DNA from: an uncultured Aeromonadales bacterium
GTDB lineage: Bacteria > Pseudomonadota > Gammaproteobacteria > Enterobacterales > Succinivibrionaceae
Reading direction: 5' to 3'
DNA length: 64,000 nucleotides
NCBI GenBank assembly: GCA_902782145.1
Contig: CACZLZ010000001.1
Coordinates: 104,237 to 168,236 of the forward strand
This document shows positions 12,309-21,284 of the stretch, one piece after another. Positions within the stretch are counted from its first letter, which is position 1, and every line of letters starts with the position of its first letter. A program made the position numbers and the translations under genes. The notes beneath the pieces are model-generated. The model was not told the DNA's origin and ran no database searches. It was given only the letters and a program-made list of their open reading frames with translations.

Positions 12309-12673
12309 AGAGTTTTGCTGATCCGGGGAGGACGTCACGGAAAAGTCCCGGGCTCCTGATCTGTGGATCCCCTGGGCAGATCAGAAACGGGAGCCGGAGG
12401 CTGAAAAGGCCTGTCACAACCGGAGCCCGCCGGCAAAACAGCACCCAGGGATCCGCAACAACCGGCAACGGGCACCTGAAATGAAAGCAGGGAAAGGCGG
12501 CCGGGTCAGGTCAGATCTGAAGAATACAGAACACAGCTCCGCCCTGGACAGTGAATGGTGGGATCCGGGAAGTTCTGCGGGATCTCCCGGGAGCGCACAG
12601 CTCCCGGAGGATGCCGGCTCCAGGAAGGGTGGAAGGAGGCATGAGATCAGATCCCCTGCCCATCACCGCCCGG
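12309..12673. other. Non-coding gap between relA and pyrG
   Basis: No credible gene is seen. The gap holds an 8-bp inverted repeat CTGATCTG/CAGATCAG (about 12356-12383) that contains GATCTGTGGATC, a 12-mer also found at 2901 and, inverted, at 3222. It also holds a 7-bp hairpin CCGGGAG/CTCCCGG near 12586-12606 downstream of relA, with no T-run. GGATCC occurs three times. Confidence 0.5.
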
Positions 12674-14914
12674 TCACAGGCGCTTGGCGCTGATGACATC
12701 CTCGATCTGGTTGATCCGGGAGATGATCTTGCTCAGATCACTGACATTGTAGACCTCCAGATCCACGTCAATGTCCGCAGTCTGGGTCTTGATGTTGGAC
12801 TTGGACCGGACACCCATGACATTGACCCGCTCGTTGGCGATCACCGTGGTGATGTCCCGGAGCAGGCCCGGCCGGTCACCGGCGATGATCCGCAGTGTCA
12901 GGGTGTAGCCCTGGGAGTAGTTCACCGCCCAGTTGGCCTCCACCACCCGCTCGGGGCTCAGGCGGCACTGATCGGCAAACTTGACGCAGTCCACCCGGTG
13001 GATGGTGATCCCCCGGCCGTGGGTGATGAAGCCGGCAATGTCATCCCCGGGAACCGGACGGCAGTGGCGGCACATGTGGCTCATGAGGTTGCCCACGCCG
13101 TTGATCACAATGTTCCCGGAGTCCTTGTTCTTGTCCTGGCGGGGAGCGGGGGCAGATCCGCCCTCGAACCGGTCAAGGATGGACTGATCCTCTTCCTCGG
13201 CCTTGGCCACGGTGCCCTTGAGCCCCAGCTCCATGTAACTTATCAGCTGGTTGATCTTGATGATCCCCGCGCCGATATTGACGATGAGATCCTCGGTGCT
13301 CTGCAGGTTGTAATGGGCGCAGGCCCGCTCCAGGGCCTCGTCCAGCTGGCGGCGCTCCACCTCAAGGCCGTTGCGGTCCAGCTCCCGGTCCAGGATCTCC
13401 CGTCCGGCCTCCAGGTTCTTCTCCCGATCCAGGCGCTTGAACCAGGCCGACACCTTGGACCGGGCCTTGGAGGTTTTCAGGAAGCCGTTGTTGGGATTGA
13501 GCCAGTCGCGGCTGGGATTAGGCTCCTTCTGGGTGAGGATCTCCACCTGCTCACCGGTCTGCAGCTGATAGGTGAAAGGGACGATCTTGCCGTTAACCTT
13601 GGCCCCCACGCACCGGTGGCCGATCATGGAGTGGATCTGGTAGGCCATGTCCAGGGGAGTGGCGCCGTTGGGCAGATCCACCACGTCCCCCTTGGGGGTG
13701 AACACATAGACCCGATCCTCAAAGACCTGGGTCTTGAACTCCTCCACCAGGGTGCCGGACTCCACCATGTCCTCCTGCCAGGACAGCAGGTGGCGCAGCC
13801 AGGCTATCCGCTCCTCGTAGGAGGAATCAGTGCTGCTCTTGTTCTCCTTGTATTTCCAGTGGGCAGCCACCCCCAGCTCCGCATCCTGGTGCATCTTCTC
13901 GGTGCGGATCTGGATCTCCACGGCCTTGCCGCCCCGGCCCAGCACCACAGTGTGGATGGACTGGTAGCCGTTGGGCTTGGGGTTGGCCACATAGTCATCA
14001 AACTCCTTGGGAATGTGGTGCCACCTGGTGTGCACCACCCCCAGGGCCGCATAGCAGTCGGAAAGCTCCCGGGTGATGATCCGCACCGCCCGGACGTCAT
14101 ACAGCTCATGGAAGTCCAGGTGCTTCTTCTGCATTTTGCGCCAGATACTGTAGATGTGCTTGGGCCGGCCGTAAACCTCGGCCTTGATCCCCGAAGCCTC
14201 CAGGGCAGCCCGGAGCTCGGCGGTGAACTCGTTGATGTAGTTCTCCCGGTCAATGCGCTTCTCATCCAGGAGGTTGGCGATCTGGCGGTAGGTGGCCGGA
14301 TGCAGATAACGGAAGGCCAGATCCTCCAGCTCCCACTTCAGCTGGCCGATGCCCAGGCGGTTGGCCAGGGGGGCATAGATGGAGGCGCTCTCCTTGGCGG
14401 CAAGCACCCGGGTCTCCTCATCAGCGTTCTTCACCTCCCGGAGGTAGGCGATGCGCTCGGAGAGCTTGATCACCACGGAGCGGATATCCTCCACCATGGC
14501 GATGAGCATACGGCGCACATTGTCGATCTGGGCCTCAGTGGGCTGTCCGTCCAGGCCCATGTTCTGCAGGAAGCGGATGGCCTCCATGTCAATGGCACCC
14601 TTGAGGATGGAGGTCACCAGCTGGGGGAAGCTCTTCTCCACCATCTCGACGGTCAGGAGCTTCTCGGTGTAATGGGTGTAGAGCACCGCCACCTGGAGGG
14701 TGGCAATGTCCATGTGCAAGGTCTGGAGAAGGCCGATCATCTCGGCGCTGCGCCGCTGCAGGCGCTCCTCCAGCTGACGGTCAGGACACAGCTGGCTGCA
14801 GTAGCTGAAGGTGTCCAGGAGCGTCTGACGATCCTCCTCCCCCAGGTTCAGGGACTCCTTCCACCGGGGAAGGCTGAACTTCATCTTGTCGTGAGTTTCT
14901 CGAATCGCAACCAT
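12674..14914 (-). CDS. relA: (p)ppGpp synthetase RelA
   Basis: Ribosome-associated alarmone synthetase of the stringent response. The start MVAIRETHDKMKF aligns with E. coli RelA (MVAVR...), giving 746 aa. The N-terminal hydrolase-like domain lacks the HDxxED motif, so it should be synthetase-only. Next come the synthetase domain (HELYDVRAVRI, NPKPNGYQSIHTVV), TGS (RVYVFTPKGDVVDLP), a helical region, a zinc-finger domain (CRHCRPVPGDDI) and a C-terminal ACT/RRM domain. It is adjacent to pyrG as in E. coli. Confidence 0.97.
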   Translation of the reverse strand: MVAIRETHDKMKFSLPRWKESLNLGEEDRQTLLDTFSYCSQLCPDRQLEERLQRRSAEMIGLLQTLHMDIATLQVAVLYTHYTEKLLTVEMVEKSFPQLVTSILKGAIDMEAIRFLQNMGLDGQPTEAQIDNVRRMLIAMVEDIRSVVIKLSERIAYLREVKNADEETRVLAAKESASIYAPLANRLGIGQLKWELEDLAFRYLHPATYRQIANLLDEKRIDRENYINEFTAELRAALEASGIKAEVYGRPKHIYSIWRKMQKKHLDFHELYDVRAVRIITRELSDCYAALGVVHTRWHHIPKEFDDYVANPKPNGYQSIHTVVLGRGGKAVEIQIRTEKMHQDAELGVAAHWKYKENKSSTDSSYEERIAWLRHLLSWQEDMVESGTLVEEFKTQVFEDRVYVFTPKGDVVDLPNGATPLDMAYQIHSMIGHRCVGAKVNGKIVPFTYQLQTGEQVEILTQKEPNPSRDWLNPNNGFLKTSKARSKVSAWFKRLDREKNLEAGREILDRELDRNGLEVERRQLDEALERACAHYNLQSTEDLIVNIGAGIIKINQLISYMELGLKGTVAKAEEEDQSILDRFEGGSAPAPRQDKNKDSGNIVINGVGNLMSHMCRHCRPVPGDDIAGFITHGRGITIHRVDCVKFADQCRLSPERVVEANWAVNYSQGYTLTLRIIAGDRPGLLRDITTVIANERVNVMGVRSKSNIKTQTADIDVDLEVYNVSDLSKIISRINQIEDVISAKRL

Positions 14915-15101
14915 GAAACCAATTCCGCAGCACAAACCGGACAGGCCGGATCGGATTGCCGTCCGGCCATCCCCCGGGTTCCCGAAGGGCAGGACATGCT
15001 CCCGCCGCCGCTGACCGGGCCCGGCGCAAAGCGCGGAGGACAAAAAAGCCGCAGCAGGAAGATATCCGGGGAGTCCGCAGGACCGCTCCTCCCCCAGGGC
15101 A

Positions 15102-15110
15102 AGTATAACA
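15102..15110 (-). promoter_or_regulatory. Extended -10 promoter of relA
   Basis: Minus-strand TGTTATACT is an extended -10 element (TGn plus TATACT) without a recognisable -35 box. It predicts a leader of about 180 nt to the relA start. Confidence 0.45.
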
Positions 15111-15290
15111 CACTCACGCCCCCGGTTCCCGGGTGCCGGTCATGGCCGCCCGGGAGGTGATCAATCCTGCCAGCCCCCAGACATCAGACTGCCAGGAAGC
15201 AGCAATGTTCCCCGGATCCGGCATGTTGGCGGGACCAGGACGCAATTCTTTGATCCCGTCCCGGTTCCCGGAGTAAGCCGTCCGGGCGGC

Positions 15291-15321
15291 GTGACAGATC
15301 CCGCCGATCCTCTGCTAGAAT
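15291..15321 (+). promoter_or_regulatory. Possible promoter of the exported-protein/CHASE2 pair
   Basis: GTGACA (15291-15296) and TAGAAT (15316-15321) have 19-nt spacing, slightly long. They lie about 100 bp before the coding start, which has an AGGAG ribosome-binding site. The rest of the 512-bp relA/15427 divergent gap shows no gene. Confidence 0.35.
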
Positions 15322-15426
15322 CACCCCCTGAAGCCCCGGATCTGCACCCCCGAGCAACAACCACGGCCTCTGCAAACCGGGGATCCGGAACAGACCGGAT
15401 CCACCCCCATTCCCCCAGGAGATCCC

Positions 15427-16470
15427 ATGACAGTCCTCCCCGCCCGGCTACTGGCCTCAGCAGTGCTCCTTGCCGCCCTGTCCCCTGCCCTGGTTCCCGC
15501 CGCCCAGGCGGCCTCCCGGGCCGGGGCCGCCGGCTATGTGGTGCCCCTGGAGGGCATGGACCGGGAATGTCCCTACCGGATCATCCCGAAAGGCGGGAAT
15601 GACGGGCTCTGCCCGGAGGAGCTGGAGACAGACGTGGCTCCAGGAGACCGGGTGATCCCCGGGGAAGGGGTGGTGATGCAGTATGTCCCGGACAGTGCCG
15701 GGGAGGATCCGGAGGAGTTCACCGCCCCCTTTGAGATCCCCGCCCCGGAGAAGAAGGACGGTTACATCTTCTCCCTGGTGACGGCCATTGCCGGATCCGG
15801 GGAGGAGAGTGTTCAACTCACCGCCAACCGGAGCGCCGGGACCAGCCCTGATCCCGCAGCCACCCCTTCCGGCTCCGGAAGCAGTTCCGGCGGGCACCTC
15901 CGGGTGGCCATGGCGGGCTCCCTGCCGCCGGCGGTCTCCGCCGTGGTGCGCCTGTGCCATGAACATCCCCGCCCCGGCCGGAAGGATCCTGGGGAAGGCT
16001 GTCCCGGACTCCTGATCATCAGCGGCCCGGATGAGCTGACGGCGGAGGGATCCTACAGCTTTGCCGAGATCAGCTTCCAGGGCGGGATCCGGCCCCGGGG
16101 CGTGTGCGCCCTGGGTGCGGAGACGGCAAGGGCGGCGGACACCGGAGCCGGCGGTGAGCGCCAGGGGACAGATCAGGGGTCTCCGGAGTCCTGCAGCGCC
16201 ACCGTCATGCCCCTGGGCGGTCCCGGGGAAACCTCCCGGGCTGATCTGCTCATCAGCAGCAAAGCCCTGGATCCGGAGCTCTGCCGGCGGCTCCTAGCCT
16301 CCACAGCGGCTCCGGCACCGGATCCCGCCCCTGATCCCACAGCAGCTCTGGCACCTGCCCCAGCCACCGATCCCTCGGCTAAGCCCTCCGCTGCATCCGC
16401 TTCCGCTCAGTCTCCGGACAGGGAACTCTGGCGCCTGAGGATCAGCATCACCGCAGCTCCCCTCCCGTGA
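15427..16470 (+). CDS. Exported protein of unknown function, paired with a CHASE2 protein
   Basis: 347 aa with a cleavable signal peptide (hydrophobic 7-22, AQA-A site near 27-29), so periplasmic or surface-located. It has two pairs of cysteines in the first third (CPYRI, GLCPEE) and others later (RLCHE, GCPGL), and a C-terminal Ala/Pro/Asp-rich stretch (about 295-335). The segment DVAPGDRVIPGEGVVMQY resembles the beta-strand pattern of FecR-type periplasmic domains, but only weakly. Its stop overlaps the GTG of the next gene (GTGA), so the two are coupled. It plausibly provides an extracytoplasmic ligand or partner for the CHASE2 sensor. Confidence 0.6.
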   Translation: MTVLPARLLASAVLLAALSPALVPAAQAASRAGAAGYVVPLEGMDRECPYRIIPKGGNDGLCPEELETDVAPGDRVIPGEGVVMQYVPDSAGEDPEEFTAPFEIPAPEKKDGYIFSLVTAIAGSGEESVQLTANRSAGTSPDPAATPSGSGSSSGGHLRVAMAGSLPPAVSAVVRLCHEHPRPGRKDPGEGCPGLLIISGPDELTAEGSYSFAEISFQGGIRPRGVCALGAETARAADTGAGGERQGTDQGSPESCSATVMPLGGPGETSRADLLISSKALDPELCRRLLASTAAPAPDPAPDPTAALAPAPATDPSAKPSAASASAQSPDRELWRLRISITAAPLP

Positions 16471-18173
16471 AACCTTTTTCCGCCCGCCGGATCCTCTTGC
16501 CGGCCCGCCGGTGGCTCAGGCGCCTTCTGGGGTTGGTGGCGGCGCACCTCGGGCTTTTCCGTCTCCGGCGGACGGTGTTCACCGTGAACCTGATCCTGAT
16601 GGCCCTGATCAGCGCCTGCCTGTTCCATCCGGACAGCTTCGGCTTTGCCAGCCAGGCCCTGAACTACTCCTACGACAGCCTCACCCATGAGAACTACCGC
16701 TGGGCGGTATTGGAGGGCAACGAAAGCGCGCCTCTGGCGGACAGCATCAGACTGGTGCTCTTCGACAGCCGGACCTACAACAGCAGTTACACCTCGGGCT
16801 TCTGGACTCCAAGGGGCCTTGCCGGGGAAACACTGCTGGGGGTCCTCCGGCGGGGCGCCCGGACCGTGATCTTCGACTTCTCCTTCCGGCGGCGTGCCCC
16901 GGTGGTGCTCCGGGACGGCGTGCCCTATGACGATGATCTGGCCTTCATAGCCTCCTTCCGCCAGGCGGCCCAGGAGGCCCGGGATGCCGGGGCGCTGATC
17001 CTGCTGCCGGAAACGGAATGGCCGGAGATCCGGGACATCGTCCGGGAGTTTCCCGGCGCCGTGCGCTTTGCCTGCTTCGGGGCCTACCGGACCGGGGATG
17101 ACGGCACCGTGCGGAAGGCCCGGTGGCATGATCCGGAGCACGGCACCCTGTCGGCGGCCCTGGAGGCCTATGTGCACCAGAACTTTCCCCCGGAGAGCCG
17201 GGAGGAGGCACGGCAGGAGATCTTCCGTCTCCTGGACGGGAACCTCCAGGCACCCCGCCTCCTGCCCCCGGAAAAGGCTGCGCTCCTGGCCGGTGACAGC
17301 CAGTCCGCCTCCCGGATCGTCTTCCGCCTGCTGCCCCGGGAGGCAGTGCGGGCCGTGGATCCCGAAGCCAAAGTCCGGAGCCGGGGCACCGTCTTCCATC
17401 CCTCTCAGCTGAAAGGCACATCCCTCCGTCCGGATCTCACCGGCAAAATCGTCCTCATGGGCACCGACAACAGCGAGATCGGAGACATGCACCGGACGGT
17501 CTTCGGGGAGATCAGCGGGGTTTACATCCTGGCCAACATCGTCAACATGACGGAAAGGGATCTGTTCTGCCGCCAGGATCTGATCCTGGATCTGGCACTG
17601 GTGGCCGCCGTGATCCTGTCCTTCAGCCTGATCTTCGCCTACCTGCCGGCGGTGCTGACCCTGATATGCACCCTGCTGTTCACCTTCATCTCCCCCATGA
17701 TCAGCCAGGCGGTGTACAACCACACCTTCTTCTTCTGCGATATCTGGCTGGCGGTGGTGCTGGTGGGCGGCCTGAACTCCGTCTACGGCATGCTGGACAA
17801 CGTGACCCAGCTCCTGGAGTACTTCAGGGAGCGCCTTAGGATCCGGAAAAGGAGGCATCAGGAAGCAGCTGGGGGATCCGGCGGGACGGATGCAGCAACT
17901 GGGGAAAGGAGTTCCGGAGAAACGGCAGAAGGGAATGCCAAAGGCGCCTCCGGTGCGGCGGCAGAGAGTTCCAGCAACCTGACTGCAAAGAGTTCCGTAA
18001 CACCGGCCGCAGACAGTTCCGGCATCCTGGCCCCTGGCAGCTCAGGTGACTTAACCGCAGAGAGTACCGGAAGAAGTTCTCCGGCGGTGCCGGACTCCGG
18101 ATCCAGTGGCAGAACAGGTGCGGGATCTGGCGGCCGGTCAGATCCCGGATCCGGGCTCAGCCCTGGGATCTGA
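16467..18173 (+). CDS. CHASE2-domain membrane protein without an output domain
   Basis: 568 aa starting at GTG within a GTGA overlap. One transmembrane segment (about 34-50) precedes a large periplasmic CHASE2-like sensor (including LVLFDSRTY, GARTVIFDFSF and GKIVLMGTDNSEIGDMHRTVFGEISG). Three closely spaced transmembrane helices follow (about 372-445), the CHASE2 layout. CHASE2 normally feeds a kinase, cyclase or diguanylate cyclase. Here the cytoplasmic tail is only a short basic coiled segment and about 100 residues of Ser/Gly/Ala-rich repeats (…SSG… units). The end overlaps barA convergently by 17 bp. Confidence 0.7.
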   Translation: MKPFSARRILLPARRWLRRLLGLVAAHLGLFRLRRTVFTVNLILMALISACLFHPDSFGFASQALNYSYDSLTHENYRWAVLEGNESAPLADSIRLVLFDSRTYNSSYTSGFWTPRGLAGETLLGVLRRGARTVIFDFSFRRRAPVVLRDGVPYDDDLAFIASFRQAAQEARDAGALILLPETEWPEIRDIVREFPGAVRFACFGAYRTGDDGTVRKARWHDPEHGTLSAALEAYVHQNFPPESREEARQEIFRLLDGNLQAPRLLPPEKAALLAGDSQSASRIVFRLLPREAVRAVDPEAKVRSRGTVFHPSQLKGTSLRPDLTGKIVLMGTDNSEIGDMHRTVFGEISGVYILANIVNMTERDLFCRQDLILDLALVAAVILSFSLIFAYLPAVLTLICTLLFTFISPMISQAVYNHTFFFCDIWLAVVLVGGLNSVYGMLDNVTQLLEYFRERLRIRKRRHQEAAGGSGGTDAATGERSSGETAEGNAKGASGAAAESSSNLTAKSSVTPAADSSGILAPGSSGDLTAESTGRSSPAVPDSGSSGRTGAGSGGRSDPGSGLSPGI

Positions 18174-21000
18174 GCTCCTCCATCCAGGAGGCGCTCTGCT
18201 TCTTGGTCATCTCCAGAATGTCATCCAATTCATACAGCTCCGGCTCCACATCCGCAATCCTCTTCCCGCCCCTGAGGCTCACCTCCACCAGATTGCAGAT
18301 CTTCTGCACCTTGGGCATGCCGCAGTAGGCGGCCCCGCCCGCCATCTTGTGCACCAGGCGGATCATCTCCCCGGGCTGGATGGAGTCCTTCCGGCTGATG
18401 GCATCCTGCACCGGCTGGATGGAGGACAGGAACATCTCCAGCATCTCCAATGCCAGATCCTTTTTGCCCGCAGCCTGGCGCAAGGCCAGTTCCCGATCCC
18501 GGATCTTGGGCTCCCGCTCCTTCAGGAAGTCGTCATGGAGCTCCTCCTGATCCCCGGTGGCAGTGGAGGACAGATCCCCGATCCGATCCAGAAGCTTCTC
18601 CAATGCGTCCTCGTCAATGGGCTTGGACATATACTCGTTCATGCCCAGTTTCATAAGCCGCTCCCGCTCCCCGGGAATGGCCAGGGCGGTCACCGCCACC
18701 ACCGGGGTGGCGGCATTGCTGCCGTGCTCGTCGTTGCGGATATGGTTCAGGGCGCTGATCCCGTCCATCACCGGCATCTGAATATCCATGAAGATCACGT
18801 CATAAGTCTTGGTGCGGCACAACTCCACCGCCTGGGATCCGCTGGCAGCCCCGTCCACAGCGGTGACCCGCTCCCCCAGGAGGGCGGTGATGAGCTTCAG
18901 GTTCGCCTGGTTGTCATCCACGGCCAGGACGCACATGTTCCGGCGCACCGGAGTCTTCACTGCCGGCTCATCCGCCGGGGGCTCCAGGCTGTCAGCGTTG
19001 TTCAGCCGGCGGCTGAAGCAGTCCAGCAGCCGCTCGGGGATCACCGGCTTGATCAGGCAGTCAAAGGCGCCCATCCGGCGGTAACGGCCGTTGATCTCCA
19101 CATCATGGGAGTTGGAGAGCACCACAAAGGGCGCATCATGAGGAAGTTTGTCCAGGATATCCGCCACCTCGTGCCGATCGGCCTTGTCACTGACCGCCAC
19201 CACGGAAATGAAGAAGTCCTGCACCGGCAGGGTGCGCACCGCATCCGCCGAGGAGAGGGCAAAGACCCGCATGTTCCAGTCGGTCATCATCTGCCTGACC
19301 GACTCCCGGGCCCACTCATTGTCATCAATGAGCAGGACATTCAGGTTCTGCATATAAGGGATGATGGGGTTCTGCTCCCCGGGCATCTGGGCCAGTTCCA
19401 GGGGGATGGTGGTGACAAAGATGGAGCCCTTCCCCACCTGGGACCGCACCGTGATCCCTCCGCCCATGAGGTTCACCAGCTTCTGGGTGATCACCAGACC
19501 CAGGCCCGTGCCCCCGAAGGTGCGGGAGATGGAGCTGTTGGCCTGTGTGAAGGGCTGGAACAGGCGCTGCTGCTGGGAGGGGCTGATGCCGATCCCGGTG
19601 TCCCGGACCGTGAACTCCACATGGATCTTCCTGGCGTCCCCGTCCTCCTGGCCCTCGGACTTGCTGTGGGTCAGACGCACGGTGACATTCACGGAGCCCG
19701 ACTCGGAGAACTTCACCGCATTGGACACCAGGTTCAGGATGATCTGCTGGAGCCGCAGGGGATCACCCACCAGAAGGTAGGGGATCCGCTGGGCGATGTA
19801 GAGGGAGAGATCCACCCCCTTCTCGTGGGCCGAGGGGGCCATGAGCATCATGGTCTCCTCCACCGTGTCCCGGATACTGAAGGGGATCTTCTCAAAGGTG
19901 AGCTTCCCGGCCTCCAGTTTGGAGAAGTCCAGGATGTTGTTGATGATCCCCAGCAGGTTCTTGGCCGAACGCTCAATAGTGACCAGGTACTCATACTGGG
20001 AGGTGGTGAGCTTGCTTTTCAGCAGCTGCCGGGTGAAGCCGATGACGCCGTTAAGGGGGGTGCGCAGTTCATGGGACATGTTGGCCAAGAAGTCGGTCTT
20101 GACCTTGGCAGCCTCCTGGGCCTGGCGCTTGGCCAGCTCCAGCTCCACATTCTGGATCTCCAGCTGATCTGCCGTCTGCCGGAGATCCGAGGTGGCCTGC
20201 TCAATGTTCTGCTGCATCTCGTTGTGGTAGGCCGCAATGGATCGGGCCATGCCGTTGATCCCCGAGCGCAGGCGCTCCAGCTCACCGTACATGCCGCCGG
20301 TGATCCGGGTGTCCAGCTGACCGTCCTTGATGGAGTAGATGGCCTTGATCATGCGGTTGATGGGCTCCACCACCTCCTTGATGAGGTTGGTGGCGAAAAT
20401 CAGCGCCAGCACCAGGCCTGAGAGCACCACAAAGAGGGACAGGGTGAGATCCTTGTAGAGGGCAAGCCTGGCGGGATTGGTGCTGATGCGCACGCACACA
20501 AAGCCCCGGACAATCAGCTCGCTGGGTAGCCGGGAGTTGATCTGGATCCCCTTGATGTATCCCTGGGAGTCCCGGGTGATCTCCGAGAAGATAGGAGTCT
20601 TCATGATGATGCTGTCCTTGGAGAAGCGGACGCTGGTGTAGAGGGAGAGCATCTCCGAGCCATTCTCGTCAAACTTCTCAGCAAAGGCCGCATAGTTGGA
20701 GGCGGCGTAGACTCCGCCGGACTCATCCAGCACCACAATGCTCTCAATCAGCTCCGAGTGCTTCCGGTGCACATAGTCGATGATCTTCCTGATGGTCAGC
20801 TGATCATCGTCGCTGAAGGGGCTCTCCAGGGCCAGTGTCATGGGCTCAATGATGCTCAGGCCGTCCTGGACAATGCTGTTCTCTATCTGGTTGTAGCGGT
20901 TGAACATGTAGTTGCCCGCAAAGAAGAGGCCGATGAAGACCACCGGAAGAAGGGTGTAGACAATCACCCGGGAACGCAGTCCGTATCTTTTGAAGGCCAT
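18157..21000 (-). CDS. barA: Hybrid sensor histidine kinase BarA
   Basis: 947 aa tripartite hybrid kinase like E. coli BarA, which drives UvrY and the Csr small RNAs. Domain order: TM1 (about 13-30), periplasmic sensor, TM2 (about 180-200), HAMP, coiled coil, HisKA with SHELRTPLNG (His near 310), HATPase (DTGIGISPSQQQRLFQPF, GGTGLGLVI), a degenerate receiver-like region, a receiver with VIFMDIQMPVMDG (Asp near 737), and a C-terminal HPt (LVHKMAGGAAYCG, His near 884). Location near relA matches E. coli. An extended -10 (TGGTATCAT) lies about 40 bp upstream. Confidence 0.92.
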   Translation of the reverse strand: MAFKRYGLRSRVIVYTLLPVVFIGLFFAGNYMFNRYNQIENSIVQDGLSIIEPMTLALESPFSDDDQLTIRKIIDYVHRKHSELIESIVVLDESGGVYAASNYAAFAEKFDENGSEMLSLYTSVRFSKDSIIMKTPIFSEITRDSQGYIKGIQINSRLPSELIVRGFVCVRISTNPARLALYKDLTLSLFVVLSGLVLALIFATNLIKEVVEPINRMIKAIYSIKDGQLDTRITGGMYGELERLRSGINGMARSIAAYHNEMQQNIEQATSDLRQTADQLEIQNVELELAKRQAQEAAKVKTDFLANMSHELRTPLNGVIGFTRQLLKSKLTTSQYEYLVTIERSAKNLLGIINNILDFSKLEAGKLTFEKIPFSIRDTVEETMMLMAPSAHEKGVDLSLYIAQRIPYLLVGDPLRLQQIILNLVSNAVKFSESGSVNVTVRLTHSKSEGQEDGDARKIHVEFTVRDTGIGISPSQQQRLFQPFTQANSSISRTFGGTGLGLVITQKLVNLMGGGITVRSQVGKGSIFVTTIPLELAQMPGEQNPIIPYMQNLNVLLIDDNEWARESVRQMMTDWNMRVFALSSADAVRTLPVQDFFISVVAVSDKADRHEVADILDKLPHDAPFVVLSNSHDVEINGRYRRMGAFDCLIKPVIPERLLDCFSRRLNNADSLEPPADEPAVKTPVRRNMCVLAVDDNQANLKLITALLGERVTAVDGAASGSQAVELCRTKTYDVIFMDIQMPVMDGISALNHIRNDEHGSNAATPVVAVTALAIPGERERLMKLGMNEYMSKPIDEDALEKLLDRIGDLSSTATGDQEELHDDFLKEREPKIRDRELALRQAAGKKDLALEMLEMFLSSIQPVQDAISRKDSIQPGEMIRLVHKMAGGAAYCGMPKVQKICNLVEVSLRGGKRIADVEPELYELDDILEMTKKQSASWMEELRSQG

Positions 21001-21037
21001 GGGAAATCCTGCCGCGCATCAACTGAAGATCAGGGTG

Positions 21038-21046
21038 ATGATACCA
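21038..21046 (-). promoter_or_regulatory. Extended -10 promoter of barA
   Basis: Minus-strand TGGTATCAT is positioned about 40 bp before the barA ATG. No -35 box is evident. The rest of the 284-bp gap to the ABC genes shows no gene. Confidence 0.4.
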
Positions 21047-21284
21047 AAATCAGCCCGGAAATAGCCTGACGGGGATCAGAAAGAGGCCCGCCGGGCCGCT
21101 GCCCGGGGGAAGGCTCCCGGCACCCAGCAGCGCCTTCCGGAGGATCCGGAAACCCGGGGCGGCCTGGACAAGGAAAGCTCATGGACATGGATATGGACCG
21201 GATCGGAAACGGCAGAGGCGCCATGGTGGGAGCACCGGGAAGCCCCCGGACACAGGGCGGCGGGAAAAATGGTAACATTTCCCC

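Noticed and set aside
12551..15160. Long open frame (869 codons) on the plus strand opposite relA
   Set aside because: It is antisense to a clear relA, has His/Gly/Leu-rich composition typical of frames opposite GC-rich genes, and shows no domain motif.
18106..20421. Long open frame (771 codons) on the plus strand opposite barA
   Set aside because: Composition bias of an antisense shadow; the minus-strand BarA domains cover the whole stretch.
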